Below, one piece after another: positions 10,080 through 18,643 of a DNA stretch of 64,000 nucleotides. Both the position numbers and the translations under genes were made by a program. Source of the DNA: Phycisphaera sp. (GTDB lineage: Bacteria > Planctomycetota > Phycisphaerae > Phycisphaerales > UBA1924); contig CP098402.1 of assembly GCA_025916675.1 (NCBI GenBank), forward strand, positions 1,793,205 through 1,857,204. The letters are read 5' to 3'. The notes beneath the pieces were generated by a model that searched no databases, was not told the origin of the DNA, and saw only the letters and a list, made by a program, of their open reading frames with translations. Each line of letters starts with the position of its first letter. Within the stretch, counting starts at the first letter, position 1.

Positions 10080-10179
10080 GCGACAAAACTCCCCTCTGGG
10101 GCCATCGGGCCCGCCGTGCTGCTACGCCCGGGCCCGGGGCGAGTTCTGCGAATTTCCCCCGAACACGAGGGAGAAAAGT

Positions 10180-11697
10180 CTAGAAGCGGCGATCCGTGGG
10201 CGGCGGGCCGAACACGTCGTTACCGAAGTTCCGATCGAGCAGGAACCCGAAGCCGTAGGTCGCCCGGAAGCCATTTCGGATAATCGTCAGTGGGTACGTC
10301 CAGACGGACGATCCCACGTTGATGCGGTCGTTAGCCTTCAGATAAATGTCCGGCTCAAGGCCGCGGTTGATGGCCCGCAGGTCGAGCTGGATGATGGCCT
10401 GGCGGTCGTCGTCGAGCATCCGGACGAGTTCGATCCGTTCGGGCACACCCAACTGGTTCACGCCGCCAGCCTGGTCGATGGCTCGCATGAGCGTCAGCCG
10501 GTTGGCCAGCGAGAAGCCACCCGGGCGGTTGACGAATCCGGCTACGAAGTACAAGCCGTCGGTACGGGCCGGCACTCGGATGATGTCGCCGGGCTCGATA
10601 ACCACGTTGTAGCGCATGTCCCCCTTGATGAGCTTCTGTGCTGGCACGCGGATAATGCGCTGGGTCACGAGCTGGCCGGTGGACAGGTCGCCGGCGAGCA
10701 CGCCACGGCCCGGCTGGGCCTGCTGCCGACGGGTTGGAGCCATTCCGGGATTCACCCGGACCCACTCGCCGTCGAGGTACATCCAGGTGGCGTCGTCGCC
10801 GAGCCCCTGCGTGTCTTGCGAGGGCTGGACGCGATCCGATGACTCATCGATGAGGTCGATGGCCGGATCCTGGGGTTGTTCCTGCGAACCGTCCTGAGTG
10901 ACCTCGAACGCGCCTGGGCGAGCGCCTTCGTCGCCCTCGAGCAGCCAATCGATGTCCCCGATGAGTTCTTCGCCCGTTGGTGGGGGTTGTGTGCCGCCGT
11001 CTTGTCCGCGGGGCTGGCCCCCGCTCAGGTCCGGGCGACGCCGGTCGGACAACGGGATCTGCCGGATGATGTAGATGTCCTCCACGCTCTCGCGGATCCA
11101 GCCGCCGCCGGCCAGGGCGTCGAGTAGGAACCAGTCGGCCTTGGGGATCGGGTACGAGCCCGGGGCGATGCCGCCGACCATGGTGTACGTGGCCTGGCGG
11201 CGGTCGAGCACACGCACCAGCACGTTCGGACGGGTGACCAGCGAGAGCACCGCGTCCGAAACCGCCTCGCGGATGCCGTCGGCGGTCAAGCCCGCCACCT
11301 GGACCTCGCCCACCTCTTCGAGGTAGACCATACCACGTGTGTCGACCACGGTCTGGAACTCGCCCGGCTGCCCGCCGGGTCGCAGGTCAAACACGATGAT
11401 CTGGAGGAAGTCGCCCGGCCCGACGCGGTACTCCCACGGGCGGGGCACCAGGTCGTCGGGCGTGACCTCGCTGTACTGGACGAATTCGTCGTCGGGCCCC
11501 TCGATGGCCGAGATGCGGTCGAGGATGGGCGCGGTGGTCGGCGTGACCTCCCAGCGGCCCACCACGCTCTGGTTGAACCAGCTGTGCATGCCACACCCGC
11601 CCAGCAGGGTCGCACCCAGCAGCAGGGCGGGGGTCAGCAGGCGGCGGCTTACCGATCCGTAGGAGCCGCTGGTTGTCGATCGTGTCGTGTCGGTCAT
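10180..11697 (-). CDS. Polysaccharide export lipoprotein (Wza-like, SLBB domains)
   Basis: The 505-residue protein begins MTDTTRSTTS. Its lipoprotein signal ends at LLGGC (C35), so it is predicted to be lipidated. The body starts with a polysaccharide export domain (PWEYRVGPGDFLQIIVFDLR) and continues with SLBB-type segments (YTMVGGIAPGSYPIPKADW, then LYFVAGFVNRPGGFSLANR). An acidic, Gln- and Pro-rich insertion of about 100 residues separates them; it is unusual compared with short Wza proteins. Wza-like proteins form the outer-membrane pore for exported polysaccharide, working with a Wzz partner such as the one encoded 7 kb downstream. ATG 11697 is preferred over the longer open frame because the lipoprotein signal begins there and AAGGGG lies about 11 bases upstream. 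Confidence 0.88.
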   Translation of the reverse strand: MTDTTRSTTSGSYGSVSRRLLTPALLLGATLLGGCGMHSWFNQSVVGRWEVTPTTAPILDRISAIEGPDDEFVQYSEVTPDDLVPRPWEYRVGPGDFLQIIVFDLRPGGQPGEFQTVVDTRGMVYLEEVGEVQVAGLTADGIREAVSDAVLSLVTRPNVLVRVLDRRQATYTMVGGIAPGSYPIPKADWFLLDALAGGGWIRESVEDIYIIRQIPLSDRRRPDLSGGQPRGQDGGTQPPPTGEELIGDIDWLLEGDEGARPGAFEVTQDGSQEQPQDPAIDLIDESSDRVQPSQDTQGLGDDATWMYLDGEWVRVNPGMAPTRRQQAQPGRGVLAGDLSTGQLVTQRIIRVPAQKLIKGDMRYNVVIEPGDIIRVPARTDGLYFVAGFVNRPGGFSLANRLTLMRAIDQAGGVNQLGVPERIELVRMLDDDRQAIIQLDLRAINRGLEPDIYLKANDRINVGSSVWTYPLTIIRNGFRATYGFGFLLDRNFGNDVFGPPPTDRRF

Positions 11698-11968
11698 CGG
11701 GAACGCACCCCTTGCCCTTTGCGAGAACGATGTCTCAAAATCTGGCCTGAGCCAACCCTGGCTCGGCCGAAGGTCTCGATTGTTATCAGGCCAGCACTCA
11801 AAAGCGGCCCGAAGGCCCAAAAGCCCGGTCTGATGCCATACTCCACCGCCCATCGGGTGTTCGCCCGGGGTCGGCATCATTCCTGCATCGTCACGTCGGG
11901 GCGACTGTCTGAGTCGGAACACCCGAGAACCGCTAAATTCGTCCCCCGCATTTACCTATCCTTTGGGA
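11698..11968. promoter_or_regulatory. Divergent intergenic region between the polysaccharide locus and lipA
   Basis: This 271-base gap separates the outward-facing SLBB exporter gene (minus) and lipA (plus), so it must hold promoters for both. It is slightly less GC-rich than its surroundings. I see no sharp operator or hairpin. Confidence 0.5.
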
Positions 11969-13057
11969 ATGTCGCTCGCTCCAAACATCGATGCCCAGCC
12001 CAAGACCACCGCGACCACGCCCCGGCACGCCCGCCCGGCAGGGGGTAATCCTTTACGTCGTGTCGACAAGCCGCTGCTCAGCCTGACCGCTCAGGTCCTC
12101 AACAACGAGGGGCCCCAGCACCTGGCCAACAAGCGCAAGCCCAGCTGGCTCAAGGCCAAGCTGCCCGGCGGACCGGGCTACGAGAAGGTCAAGGCCATCA
12201 TGGACGAGCATGGCCTCTTCACGGTGTGCCAGGAGGCCGGCTGCCCCAACATGGGCGAGTGCTGGGCCCGGGGCGTGGCCACCATCATGATCTTGGGCGA
12301 CACCTGCACCCGGGCCTGCGGCTTCTGCAACGTCAAGACCGGACGCCCCCCCACCCTCGACAAGGACGAGCCCAGGCGCGTGGCCGAGAGCCTGCGGCTA
12401 ATGCACGAGCAGGCCAAGCTGAAGCACGTGGTCATCACCAGCGTGAACCGCGACGAGCTGCCCGACGGCGGCGCGGGCATCTGGGCCGAGACCATCATGC
12501 GCGGCCGCGAAGCCTGCCCGGGCATGAGCCTGGAAGTGCTGATCCCCGACTTCGAGGGCAACTGGGGGGCGCTCCAGATGGTCATCGATGCCAGGCCCCA
12601 CATCATCAACCACAACCTCGAGTGCGTCCGCCGGATGTACCCGGCCGTGCGGCCCAGCGCCAAGTTCGACCGCTCGCTCGAGTTGCTCCGCCGCGTGAAG
12701 GAGCAGGGCGGCGTCGCCAAGACCGGCATCATGGTGGGCATCGGCGAGAAGGACGAGGAAGTGCTCGCCCTGATGGATGAGGTCCAGGCGGGCAGCACGG
12801 CCAGGGGCCCCGACGGCACCGAGGACGCCTGCGACATCCTGACCATCGGCCAGTACCTCCAGCCCACCCGCAACCACCTGCCCATTGACCGCTGGGTCCA
12901 CCCGGACACCTTCGCGATGTACAAGGAGGAGGGCCTCAAGCGCGGCTTCAAGGTCATCGAGAGCGGCCCGCTGGTGCGCTCGAGCTACCACGCGGACCAT
13001 CAGGCGGACGTGCTGAGCACGATTGAGGCGGAGCGGGCGCGGCGGGTCGGTTCGTAG
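11969..13057 (+). CDS. lipA: Lipoyl synthase
   Basis: The 362-residue protein carries both iron-sulfur cluster motifs of lipoyl synthase. The auxiliary cluster uses CxxxxCxxxxxC (C87, C92, C98 in VCQEAGCPNMGEC) and the radical-SAM cluster CxxxCxxC (C113, C117, C120 in CTRACGFC). The conserved C-terminal Arg-Ser-Ser (GPLVRSSYHADH) is also present. The enzyme inserts two sulfur atoms into the octanoyl group bound to lipoyl domains. Its likely clients include the E2 subunit encoded at 47.8-49.4 kb. ATG 11969 is taken as start; a TTG two codons upstream (11963) is in frame. The N-terminus is about 50 residues longer than in E. coli LipA. Confidence 0.96.
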   Translation: MSLAPNIDAQPKTTATTPRHARPAGGNPLRRVDKPLLSLTAQVLNNEGPQHLANKRKPSWLKAKLPGGPGYEKVKAIMDEHGLFTVCQEAGCPNMGECWARGVATIMILGDTCTRACGFCNVKTGRPPTLDKDEPRRVAESLRLMHEQAKLKHVVITSVNRDELPDGGAGIWAETIMRGREACPGMSLEVLIPDFEGNWGALQMVIDARPHIINHNLECVRRMYPAVRPSAKFDRSLELLRRVKEQGGVAKTGIMVGIGEKDEEVLALMDEVQAGSTARGPDGTEDACDILTIGQYLQPTRNHLPIDRWVHPDTFAMYKEEGLKRGFKVIESGPLVRSSYHADHQADVLSTIEAERARRVGS

Positions 13058-13066
13058 CAGCCAATC

Positions 13067-13489
13067 ATGGACAGCAACGATTTTCCTGAAGTGAAGCTCC
13101 GCCGTAGTGCGAAACGCAAAACGAAAGAGATTTTCGCTGAGCACTTTGGCGAGCGAGCGGAACTGCTTGACTTCCGAACAGCCGACAGCGACGAATCGGT
13201 TCGAGAACCACTCAAGCGTGCCCTTGCCAAACGGCTTGGCGACCAAGCCGCCTGGGCAACAGCGTTCCATTTGGTAGATTGGCGAGAAGATGCGGCATTC
13301 CTGATCGCAGTGATGCTATTCCCCGAACGTTTTACCAATGAAGAGATCGAAGCCACGACCAATTCGGTTCTCGTGCATGCCCCGCATCACGTTATGGCAG
13401 CCGCTCATTGGATGGGGCATGAACTCAGGGATGTGTTTGATCTTGGAATAAAGGTTGAGTCGGCCGAGGGGGACGGGCCAGATATTTAG
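13067..13489 (+). CDS. Hypothetical cytoplasmic protein (140 aa)
   Basis: The frame encodes 140 residues beginning MDSNDFPEVKLRRSAKRK, with a basic N-terminus, a mostly helical middle and an acidic end. It has no signal peptide or membrane helix. The DNA is visibly less GC-rich and uses more A/T-ending codons than neighbouring genes, which may mean recent transfer. A cluster HAPHHVMAAAHWMGHE near residues 104-119 is rich in histidine and could bind metal, but no family is recognised. It starts 10 bases after the lipA stop. Confidence 0.55.
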   Translation: MDSNDFPEVKLRRSAKRKTKEIFAEHFGERAELLDFRTADSDESVREPLKRALAKRLGDQAAWATAFHLVDWREDAAFLIAVMLFPERFTNEEIEATTNSVLVHAPHHVMAAAHWMGHELRDVFDLGIKVESAEGDGPDI

Positions 13490-13564
13490 TTCCACTCCCC
13501 GATTCTGGCGCGTTAGACTCTCGAAATAGCCGACTTGGCAGGCCCTCGCCCCTACCCTCCCTCC

Positions 13565-14095
13565 ATGTACAAAGCCGTCGCCATCCTCATGCTCTACGCC
13601 GTTCTCGTGGTCGCCCTGGGCGTGCTGGCCTACACCGACGCCCCGGAGGGTGCCAGCGCCAAGACGGCCCTGATCGTGCCGATCATCATCGCGGCCGCCA
13701 GCCTGGCGTGCGTGGTGATGAGCCTGATGATCTACAAGAAGCGGACCATCGGGATGATCGGCATCCACCTGGGCATCGTGATCCCGCTGCTGGTGGCCAT
13801 CGGCGTCGGCCAGCGGGCCTATGTCACCCACGAGTCGAGCAAGGCCTACCGCGCGGGCCAGGAAGCCTGGGCGCTGCACGTCGAGGCCGGGGCTGTCGGC
13901 ACGCCCGAGGCAAAGGAAAAATACTTCGAGGAGCACCCTGAGTACCCCGACCACGACAAGGGCTACCTCAGCGGCACGCTCGTGGCGATCGCGGCGGTCA
14001 GCCTCCAGACCTTCGTGGCGATGATCCTGGCCCGTCCCAAGCCGCCGGCACGCAAGCCGAAGCCCAAGCCCGTTGAGCCCGACGATGCGTCCTGA
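13565..14095 (+). CDS. Small integral membrane protein of unknown function (176 aa)
   Basis: The 176-residue protein has three clustered hydrophobic helices near residues 3-24, 36-58 and 63-83, then a soluble loop and a fourth helix near 140-160. The tail is basic and proline-rich (KPPARKPKPKPVEP). ATG 13565 is chosen because the hydrophobic core begins there; the frame is open 30 bases further to a TTG. The stop is immediately followed by the transporter start, so the two genes are probably cotranscribed. I do not recognise a family. Confidence 0.7.
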   Translation: MYKAVAILMLYAVLVVALGVLAYTDAPEGASAKTALIVPIIIAAASLACVVMSLMIYKKRTIGMIGIHLGIVIPLLVAIGVGQRAYVTHESSKAYRAGQEAWALHVEAGAVGTPEAKEKYFEEHPEYPDHDKGYLSGTLVAIAAVSLQTFVAMILARPKPPARKPKPKPVEPDDAS

Positions 14096-15229
14096 GTGCC
14101 GCGCGTGAGCGGTGTTCCAACGAGTTCTGAAGCCCCGCCGAGCCAGCTTGGCGGGGTCATTCTGGTCGTCTTCACCCTGCTGGGGTGGTCGAGCGTGCCG
14201 CTGTTCCTGCGGTACTTCGCCGAGGACATCGACGGCTGGACCAGCAACGGCTGGCGGTACGGCTTCGCGGCACTCATCTGGCTGCCGGTGCTGCTGGTGG
14301 CCGCGGCGCGGCGCAAGCTACCCAAGGGCTTGTTCGTCGCGGCGCTGGTGCCAACGGCCTTCAACATCGTGGGCCAGGTGTGCTTCACCTGGGCGCACTA
14401 CATGCTCGACCCGGGCATGCTGACGTTCGCGCTGCGGGCCCACATCGTGTTCGTAACCATCGGGGCCGCGCTGCTGTTCGCCAGCGAGCGGGTCGTGATT
14501 CGCCGGCCGCTGTTCCTGTTGGGCGTGGTGCTGGTGATCGTCGGAACGAGCGCGACGATCCTGTTCGCCCCTGAAATACCCTCAACCGCGAGCGAGGCTA
14601 GCGGCGTGCTGGCCGACGACCCCGCTTTGGCGCGCACGCTTGGTGTTGCACTGTCCATCGCGGCGGGTGCGCTCTTCGCGTGTTATGCCCTGAGCGTGCG
14701 CAAGTTCATGGTCGGGGTAAACTCGATCCTGGCGTTCGCGGCCATCAGCCAGTACACCGCCCTGGCGATGGTGGGCCTGATGCTCGGGCTCGGTACTTCG
14801 TATGGCCTGACCGCGCTGCCCACCGCGTGGCACGAGGGGGCGGGCAACCTGACCGTGCTAGGCTTCTGGCTGCTGCTGGCCAGCAGCGTCATCGGCATCG
14901 CGTTGGGGCACGTGGCGTACTACATGTCGATCAACCGCCTGGGCGTCGCGGTCGCCAGCGGGGTGATCCAGCTCCAGCCGTTCGTGGTGAGCATCGCGAG
15001 CCTGATGCTGTTCAAGGAGTTGCTCACCGGCGGGCAGTGGGTCGCCGGCGCGATCGCCGTATGCGGTGCGGGCTCGATGCTGTGGAGCCAGCATCGGGCG
15101 CAGCGTGGCAAGCCGCCGCTGTTCGCCGCCTGGCGCAAGACCACGACCACCGAACCCCGCCCGGAAGAACTGCCGGCCGATCACGTCGCCGCGGCGTCGA
15201 TGGCGAGTGAGGATCGCGCCGAGCGATAG
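14096..15229 (+). CDS. EamA/DMT-superfamily transporter
   Basis: The 377-residue protein has about ten hydrophobic helices arranged as two EamA-type halves. The first starts at GGVILVVFTLLGWSSVPLFL and the second at ALSIAAGALFACYALSVRKF. The end shows the usual pattern SVIGIALGHVAYYMSINRLG followed by the final helices. The family exports small metabolites such as amino acids or nucleotide precursors; the substrate cannot be inferred. The first possible start is GTG 14096, directly after the preceding stop; a GTG at 14105 is also possible. A soluble C-terminal tail of about 50 residues is longer than usual. Confidence 0.85.
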   Translation: MPRVSGVPTSSEAPPSQLGGVILVVFTLLGWSSVPLFLRYFAEDIDGWTSNGWRYGFAALIWLPVLLVAAARRKLPKGLFVAALVPTAFNIVGQVCFTWAHYMLDPGMLTFALRAHIVFVTIGAALLFASERVVIRRPLFLLGVVLVIVGTSATILFAPEIPSTASEASGVLADDPALARTLGVALSIAAGALFACYALSVRKFMVGVNSILAFAAISQYTALAMVGLMLGLGTSYGLTALPTAWHEGAGNLTVLGFWLLLASSVIGIALGHVAYYMSINRLGVAVASGVIQLQPFVVSIASLMLFKELLTGGQWVAGAIAVCGAGSMLWSQHRAQRGKPPLFAAWRKTTTTEPRPEELPADHVAAASMASEDRAER

Positions 15230-15264
15230 CCGGCCGCACCCTGTCATGTCGATCTGCGAAATCC

Positions 15265-15756
15265 TCAGGGATTGGCCATTGCGAAGACAACGGCGATCAA
15301 GACCACCCCGAAGTAGACCAGCGCCAGCCCGAGGTGCAGGTAGCTGGCGATGAGGCCGATGATGGCCAGCACCTTCGCCGACGAGTTGGTGTTGCCGGTG
15401 CGCTTCATCTTGCCGAGCGCCATGTGGCCCAGGATCACTCCGGGGATCGCGGCCAGAACGCTCAGGCAGAACCAGGACGCCAACCCCAAACCAAAGGCCC
15501 AACCGGCGAGCGGCTCGAACTCGTCTTCGGGCCGGCCAATGTTGCCAGTGGGCACCACTGGCGGGGTCGAGTAGCCCACACCACCCGTGGCGGGCTGGCC
15601 GAACATCGCTGCGACGGGCTCCCACTCGGTCGCCCCGACCTCGGCTGCCAGAGCCCCATTGGCGAGTTCGCCCTTCTCGAACATGCCCTTGAGTTGCTCG
15701 AGGGGCACGGGGCCCGCGGGCTGGCGGCTGGCATCGGTGTAGTAGTAGTCGGCCAT
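15265..15756 (-). CDS. GYF-domain membrane protein (GYF_2 plus DUF4190-like)
   Basis: The 163-residue protein starts with a GYF_2-type domain (MADYYYTDASRQPAGPV; later WEPVAAMF), a tyrosine-rich module thought to bind proline-rich peptides. Two membrane helices of the DUF4190 kind follow: GWAFGLGLASWFCLSVLAAI, then IPGVILGHMALGKMKRTG, then a last helix to the end. This combination is common in planctomycetes and of unknown role. ATG 15756 is supported by AGGGGGA about 10 bases upstream. It converges with the transporter gene. Confidence 0.8.
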   Translation of the reverse strand: MADYYYTDASRQPAGPVPLEQLKGMFEKGELANGALAAEVGATEWEPVAAMFGQPATGGVGYSTPPVVPTGNIGRPEDEFEPLAGWAFGLGLASWFCLSVLAAIPGVILGHMALGKMKRTGNTNSSAKVLAIIGLIASYLHLGLALVYFGVVLIAVVFAMANP

Positions 15757-15856
15757 GGAGTCGGTCCCCCTGCTGGTTCGTGGCAATCCTTGGGGGCAAC
15801 CCCCGCCCAGGGTATTCGGAAACCGGCGGTGACAATGTCAGTGGGCCGGATGTTGG

Positions 15857-16909
15857 TTACTCGCAGCCAGCGGCGAAGGCGTTCTGGAAGCACAGGAAGT
15901 CGAACAGGCTCAGCGAGCCGTCGCCGTCGCAGTCGGCCAGCGGATCGCCCGCCGCGAACAGGTTCTGGAAGCAGAGGAAGTCGAACAAGCTCAACGACCC
16001 ATCGCCGTCGCAGTCGGCCGGGCAGCCCGATTCGGGCCCCTCAGCGACAAGCGTCAGGTCGGCCATCACGTCGAGCGCAATCGACTCGAGCGTGAGATTG
16101 AGCACGACGTTCGCTGTCGACCCGGGCGGCAAGATGGTGGGCAAGGGGAGCGGGATGCCGGGCAATTCGGTCATTGGCTCCTGGAGCGTTTCCTGATCGA
16201 GCATGGCTGCGGAGATCAGCGTTGCGGCACCAGCGTCGACGGTGATCGTGCCGGTGAGCGGCAGTGCGAACGGCGTGGGCGGCAAGGCGACGGGGGCGCC
16301 CATGGCGTCAACCTCACCGGTCAGCGTGCCGGGGATGGCGATCATGAACGTGAACTCGCCGGGTGCGGTGGCCATCAGTACTCCGTCGGCCAGGTCGGTC
16401 TGGGCAAACACCAGTTCGGTCAGGGCCAACTCGCCCAGCGGGAACGTCAACGGAAAACCACCGATGAACGTGGAATCGGGTGCCCGGGTCCGGAAGGTGT
16501 CGAACTGGAGGCTGATCTCGGCGGGCAGGGAGAGGGGCGACCCACCCAGCAGATCGATCATCGCACCAGCAATCGACATCGCGTCCGCGTCGGGGTCGAG
16601 GCTCAGCGAGAAGGCGCCGCCGCTCACGGCCGAGAGGTCGTCGCCGATCGACAGCCCCGCCGTCGCCGGCACGGGCACGTTCTCGGTTGGCCCGAAGCTG
16701 CCGAACAGGCCGGGCTTGGTGCGGGTGCCGTCGGGGTTGGTGTCGGGATCCCAATCGCCGATCAGCGAGCCGTCGGTCTCGACGCCGACGGCGATGGTGC
16801 CATCCAGCCCGCTGGCGTCGGTCAGGACGAGGTCGTAGCTCTGGGCGGCCGCGAGAGCGGGAGCGAAGAGACATGCGATGGCGGGAGCGAAACGGTACGT
16901 GGGGGTCAT
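15857..16909 (-). CDS. Secreted protein with paired GC-type dockerin tail
   Basis: The 350-residue protein has a signal peptide (MTPTYRFAPAIACLFAPALA, then AAQ) and a beta-rich body without a recognised domain. The last 55 residues hold two dockerin-like EF-hand repeats, each with DCDGDGSLSLFDFLCFQN. They are preceded by SGCPA and end in AAGCE. The Asp/Gly pattern fits calcium-binding loops. Unusually, each repeat has extra cysteines (DCDGDG and FLCFQN), giving six Cys in the tail, whereas the other copies in this window have only the outer pair. ATG 16909 has GGAAG upstream. Confidence 0.85.
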   Translation of the reverse strand: MTPTYRFAPAIACLFAPALAAAQSYDLVLTDASGLDGTIAVGVETDGSLIGDWDPDTNPDGTRTKPGLFGSFGPTENVPVPATAGLSIGDDLSAVSGGAFSLSLDPDADAMSIAGAMIDLLGGSPLSLPAEISLQFDTFRTRAPDSTFIGGFPLTFPLGELALTELVFAQTDLADGVLMATAPGEFTFMIAIPGTLTGEVDAMGAPVALPPTPFALPLTGTITVDAGAATLISAAMLDQETLQEPMTELPGIPLPLPTILPPGSTANVVLNLTLESIALDVMADLTLVAEGPESGCPADCDGDGSLSLFDFLCFQNLFAAGDPLADCDGDGSLSLFDFLCFQNAFAAGCE

Positions 16910-17229
16910 GCGAGGCTTCCTGGGTGTGTTTGGGCCCCGACAATGTACCAGCGCTGGGCTCGATTGCGAGGCCCAGACCCAATTGGAAGTGGCCCTGGAA
17001 CGCGGAAAAAGCGTAACAAGGAGGGCTGGGGAAGGGCCCGGAGGCGGCCCGGGCTTGACCGGGACCCTATGCTGGCCCACACTTGGCACCCAGGTTCGGG
17101 CAACAGGTAGGCCCGAGCGGGCGTATGAGACCTTCGTATGGTTTTCCCGGCTGGGCAGATTCGCCCGAGAGTCGGTTTCGGTTTGGTTCCGTACCAGTAA
17201 CCCTTGGATAGTGCAGAAGGGGGCCCCCG
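16910..17229. other. 320-base divergent intergenic region
   Basis: It lies between the GC-dockerin gene (minus) and the coiled-coil gene (plus), and must carry both promoters. I see short A-rich patches (GGAAAAAGCG near 17005) but no clear hairpin, array or RNA gene. Confidence 0.4.
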
Positions 17230-18603
17230 ATGGCCGGACGTGGTGGAGGAATGGCGATCTTCGCCGCGGTTTCGAGCATCCTCGTGGTGGTGCTGTTCGT
17301 GCTCACCGTGGTGTTCTACTTCCAGGCCGAGGCGGCCAAGCGGGACGTGAACAACATGGAGCAGGCGACCGCCGAGTTCATCGAGCCCGCCGAGCGGTCG
17401 CAGGACCAAGTCCGCCAGTTGGTGGCCCAGGCCAGCGCCGAGCGTAAGAGCCTGGTGGGCTATCTGGTTGACAGCCGCCGCGAAATCATGCAACGCGTGA
17501 CCGGCGTTGGCCAGGATTCGCTCGCCCAGCTCAACACGAAGCTCGACAGCGTTCCCGGTGCCGACGGCGGCGCCCTGCTCCAGGTGGCCCGCGACGCGGT
17601 CCGCGAAAAGGAGAACCTCGAAGCGCAACTGGCCCAGGCCAACGCCGCGAGGGCTCGCGCCCAGGAAGACGCCGCCAACGAGACCGCCCGCGTGGCCTCG
17701 ATCGAGGAGGGCTTCCGCGACACCGTCGCCAGCCTGAGCGCCGAGGTCGCCAACTATCAGGACGAGGTCGAGAGCCTCCGCAGCGAGTACGGCCAGGCCC
17801 GCCTGAGCATGGACAGCCGCGTGTCGGACATCCGCGACCGCGCCGACGACCGCGTCTCGATCCTGGGCAACCAGCTTGACCAGGCGCGCACCGACCTGCG
17901 AACCGCCGAGGATCAGGTCCGCGAGCTCCGCGGCCAGGGCCGCTCCACCGGCGTGCGTCCCCGTCCCGAGGAATCGCTCGTCGACGGCGTGATCGTGCAG
18001 GTCAACGAGAGCGACCGCCAGGTCACCATCAACCGCGGCGCCCAGCACAAGGTGCGGCGGGGCATGACCTTCGCGGTCTACAGCGATGAGGGCGAGATCC
18101 GCCCCGACGCGAGCGGCGCCTACCCCCGCGGCAAGGCCAACCTCGAGGTCATCCGTGTGTTCGACGATCGCTCGATCGCCCGGATCAACGGCTCGGTCTC
18201 GGGCCGCCCGCTGCTCCAGGGCGACGTCGTCGCCAACGCCGTGTACGACCCCAACAAGGTGTACAAGTTCGTGGTCTACGGCTTCTTTGATGCCGATGGC
18301 GATGGCGTGGAGAGCTTCGGCGAGACCCGCGCCATCGAGTCGTCCATCCGCGGCTGGAACGGCACCATCGTCGACACGCTCTCGGGCGATGTTGACTTCC
18401 TCGTGCTGGGCACCCGCCCCACGCTCCCGCCCGAGCCGGATATCACGGCCACCGAGCAGATGATCCTCCAGTACCAGGAAGCCCTGACACGCGTGGAACG
18501 CTACGACGAGCTGTTCGATAGCGCCGTTGCGGCCGGCGTGCCCGTGCTGAACCAGAACCGGTTCTACACGCTCATCGGTAAGCCCTACGGCGACATCCGC
18601 TAA
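17230..18603 (+). CDS. Membrane-anchored coiled-coil protein with BRCT-like C-terminal domain
   Basis: The 457-residue protein has one N-terminal membrane helix (about 8-31). A long coiled coil spans about 35-240 and a small beta domain about 245-345 (VDGVIVQVNESDRQVTINRG). The last ~110 residues look like a BRCT fold: KFVVYGFF, IESSIRGWNGTIVDTLS, DVDFLVLG and AAGVPVLNQNRF match the order of BRCT strands and helices. An EF-hand-like DADGDG lies between the first strand and first helix. BRCT modules normally act in cytoplasmic DNA repair or ligase proteins, so finding one on a membrane stalk is odd. The match is by eye only. The gene stands alone. Confidence 0.8.
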   Translation: MAGRGGGMAIFAAVSSILVVVLFVLTVVFYFQAEAAKRDVNNMEQATAEFIEPAERSQDQVRQLVAQASAERKSLVGYLVDSRREIMQRVTGVGQDSLAQLNTKLDSVPGADGGALLQVARDAVREKENLEAQLAQANAARARAQEDAANETARVASIEEGFRDTVASLSAEVANYQDEVESLRSEYGQARLSMDSRVSDIRDRADDRVSILGNQLDQARTDLRTAEDQVRELRGQGRSTGVRPRPEESLVDGVIVQVNESDRQVTINRGAQHKVRRGMTFAVYSDEGEIRPDASGAYPRGKANLEVIRVFDDRSIARINGSVSGRPLLQGDVVANAVYDPNKVYKFVVYGFFDADGDGVESFGETRAIESSIRGWNGTIVDTLSGDVDFLVLGTRPTLPPEPDITATEQMILQYQEALTRVERYDELFDSAVAAGVPVLNQNRFYTLIGKPYGDIR

Positions 18604-18643
18604 CGCCCCTCCAACGGCCCACCCGGGCGCGCTATAACCAGCC

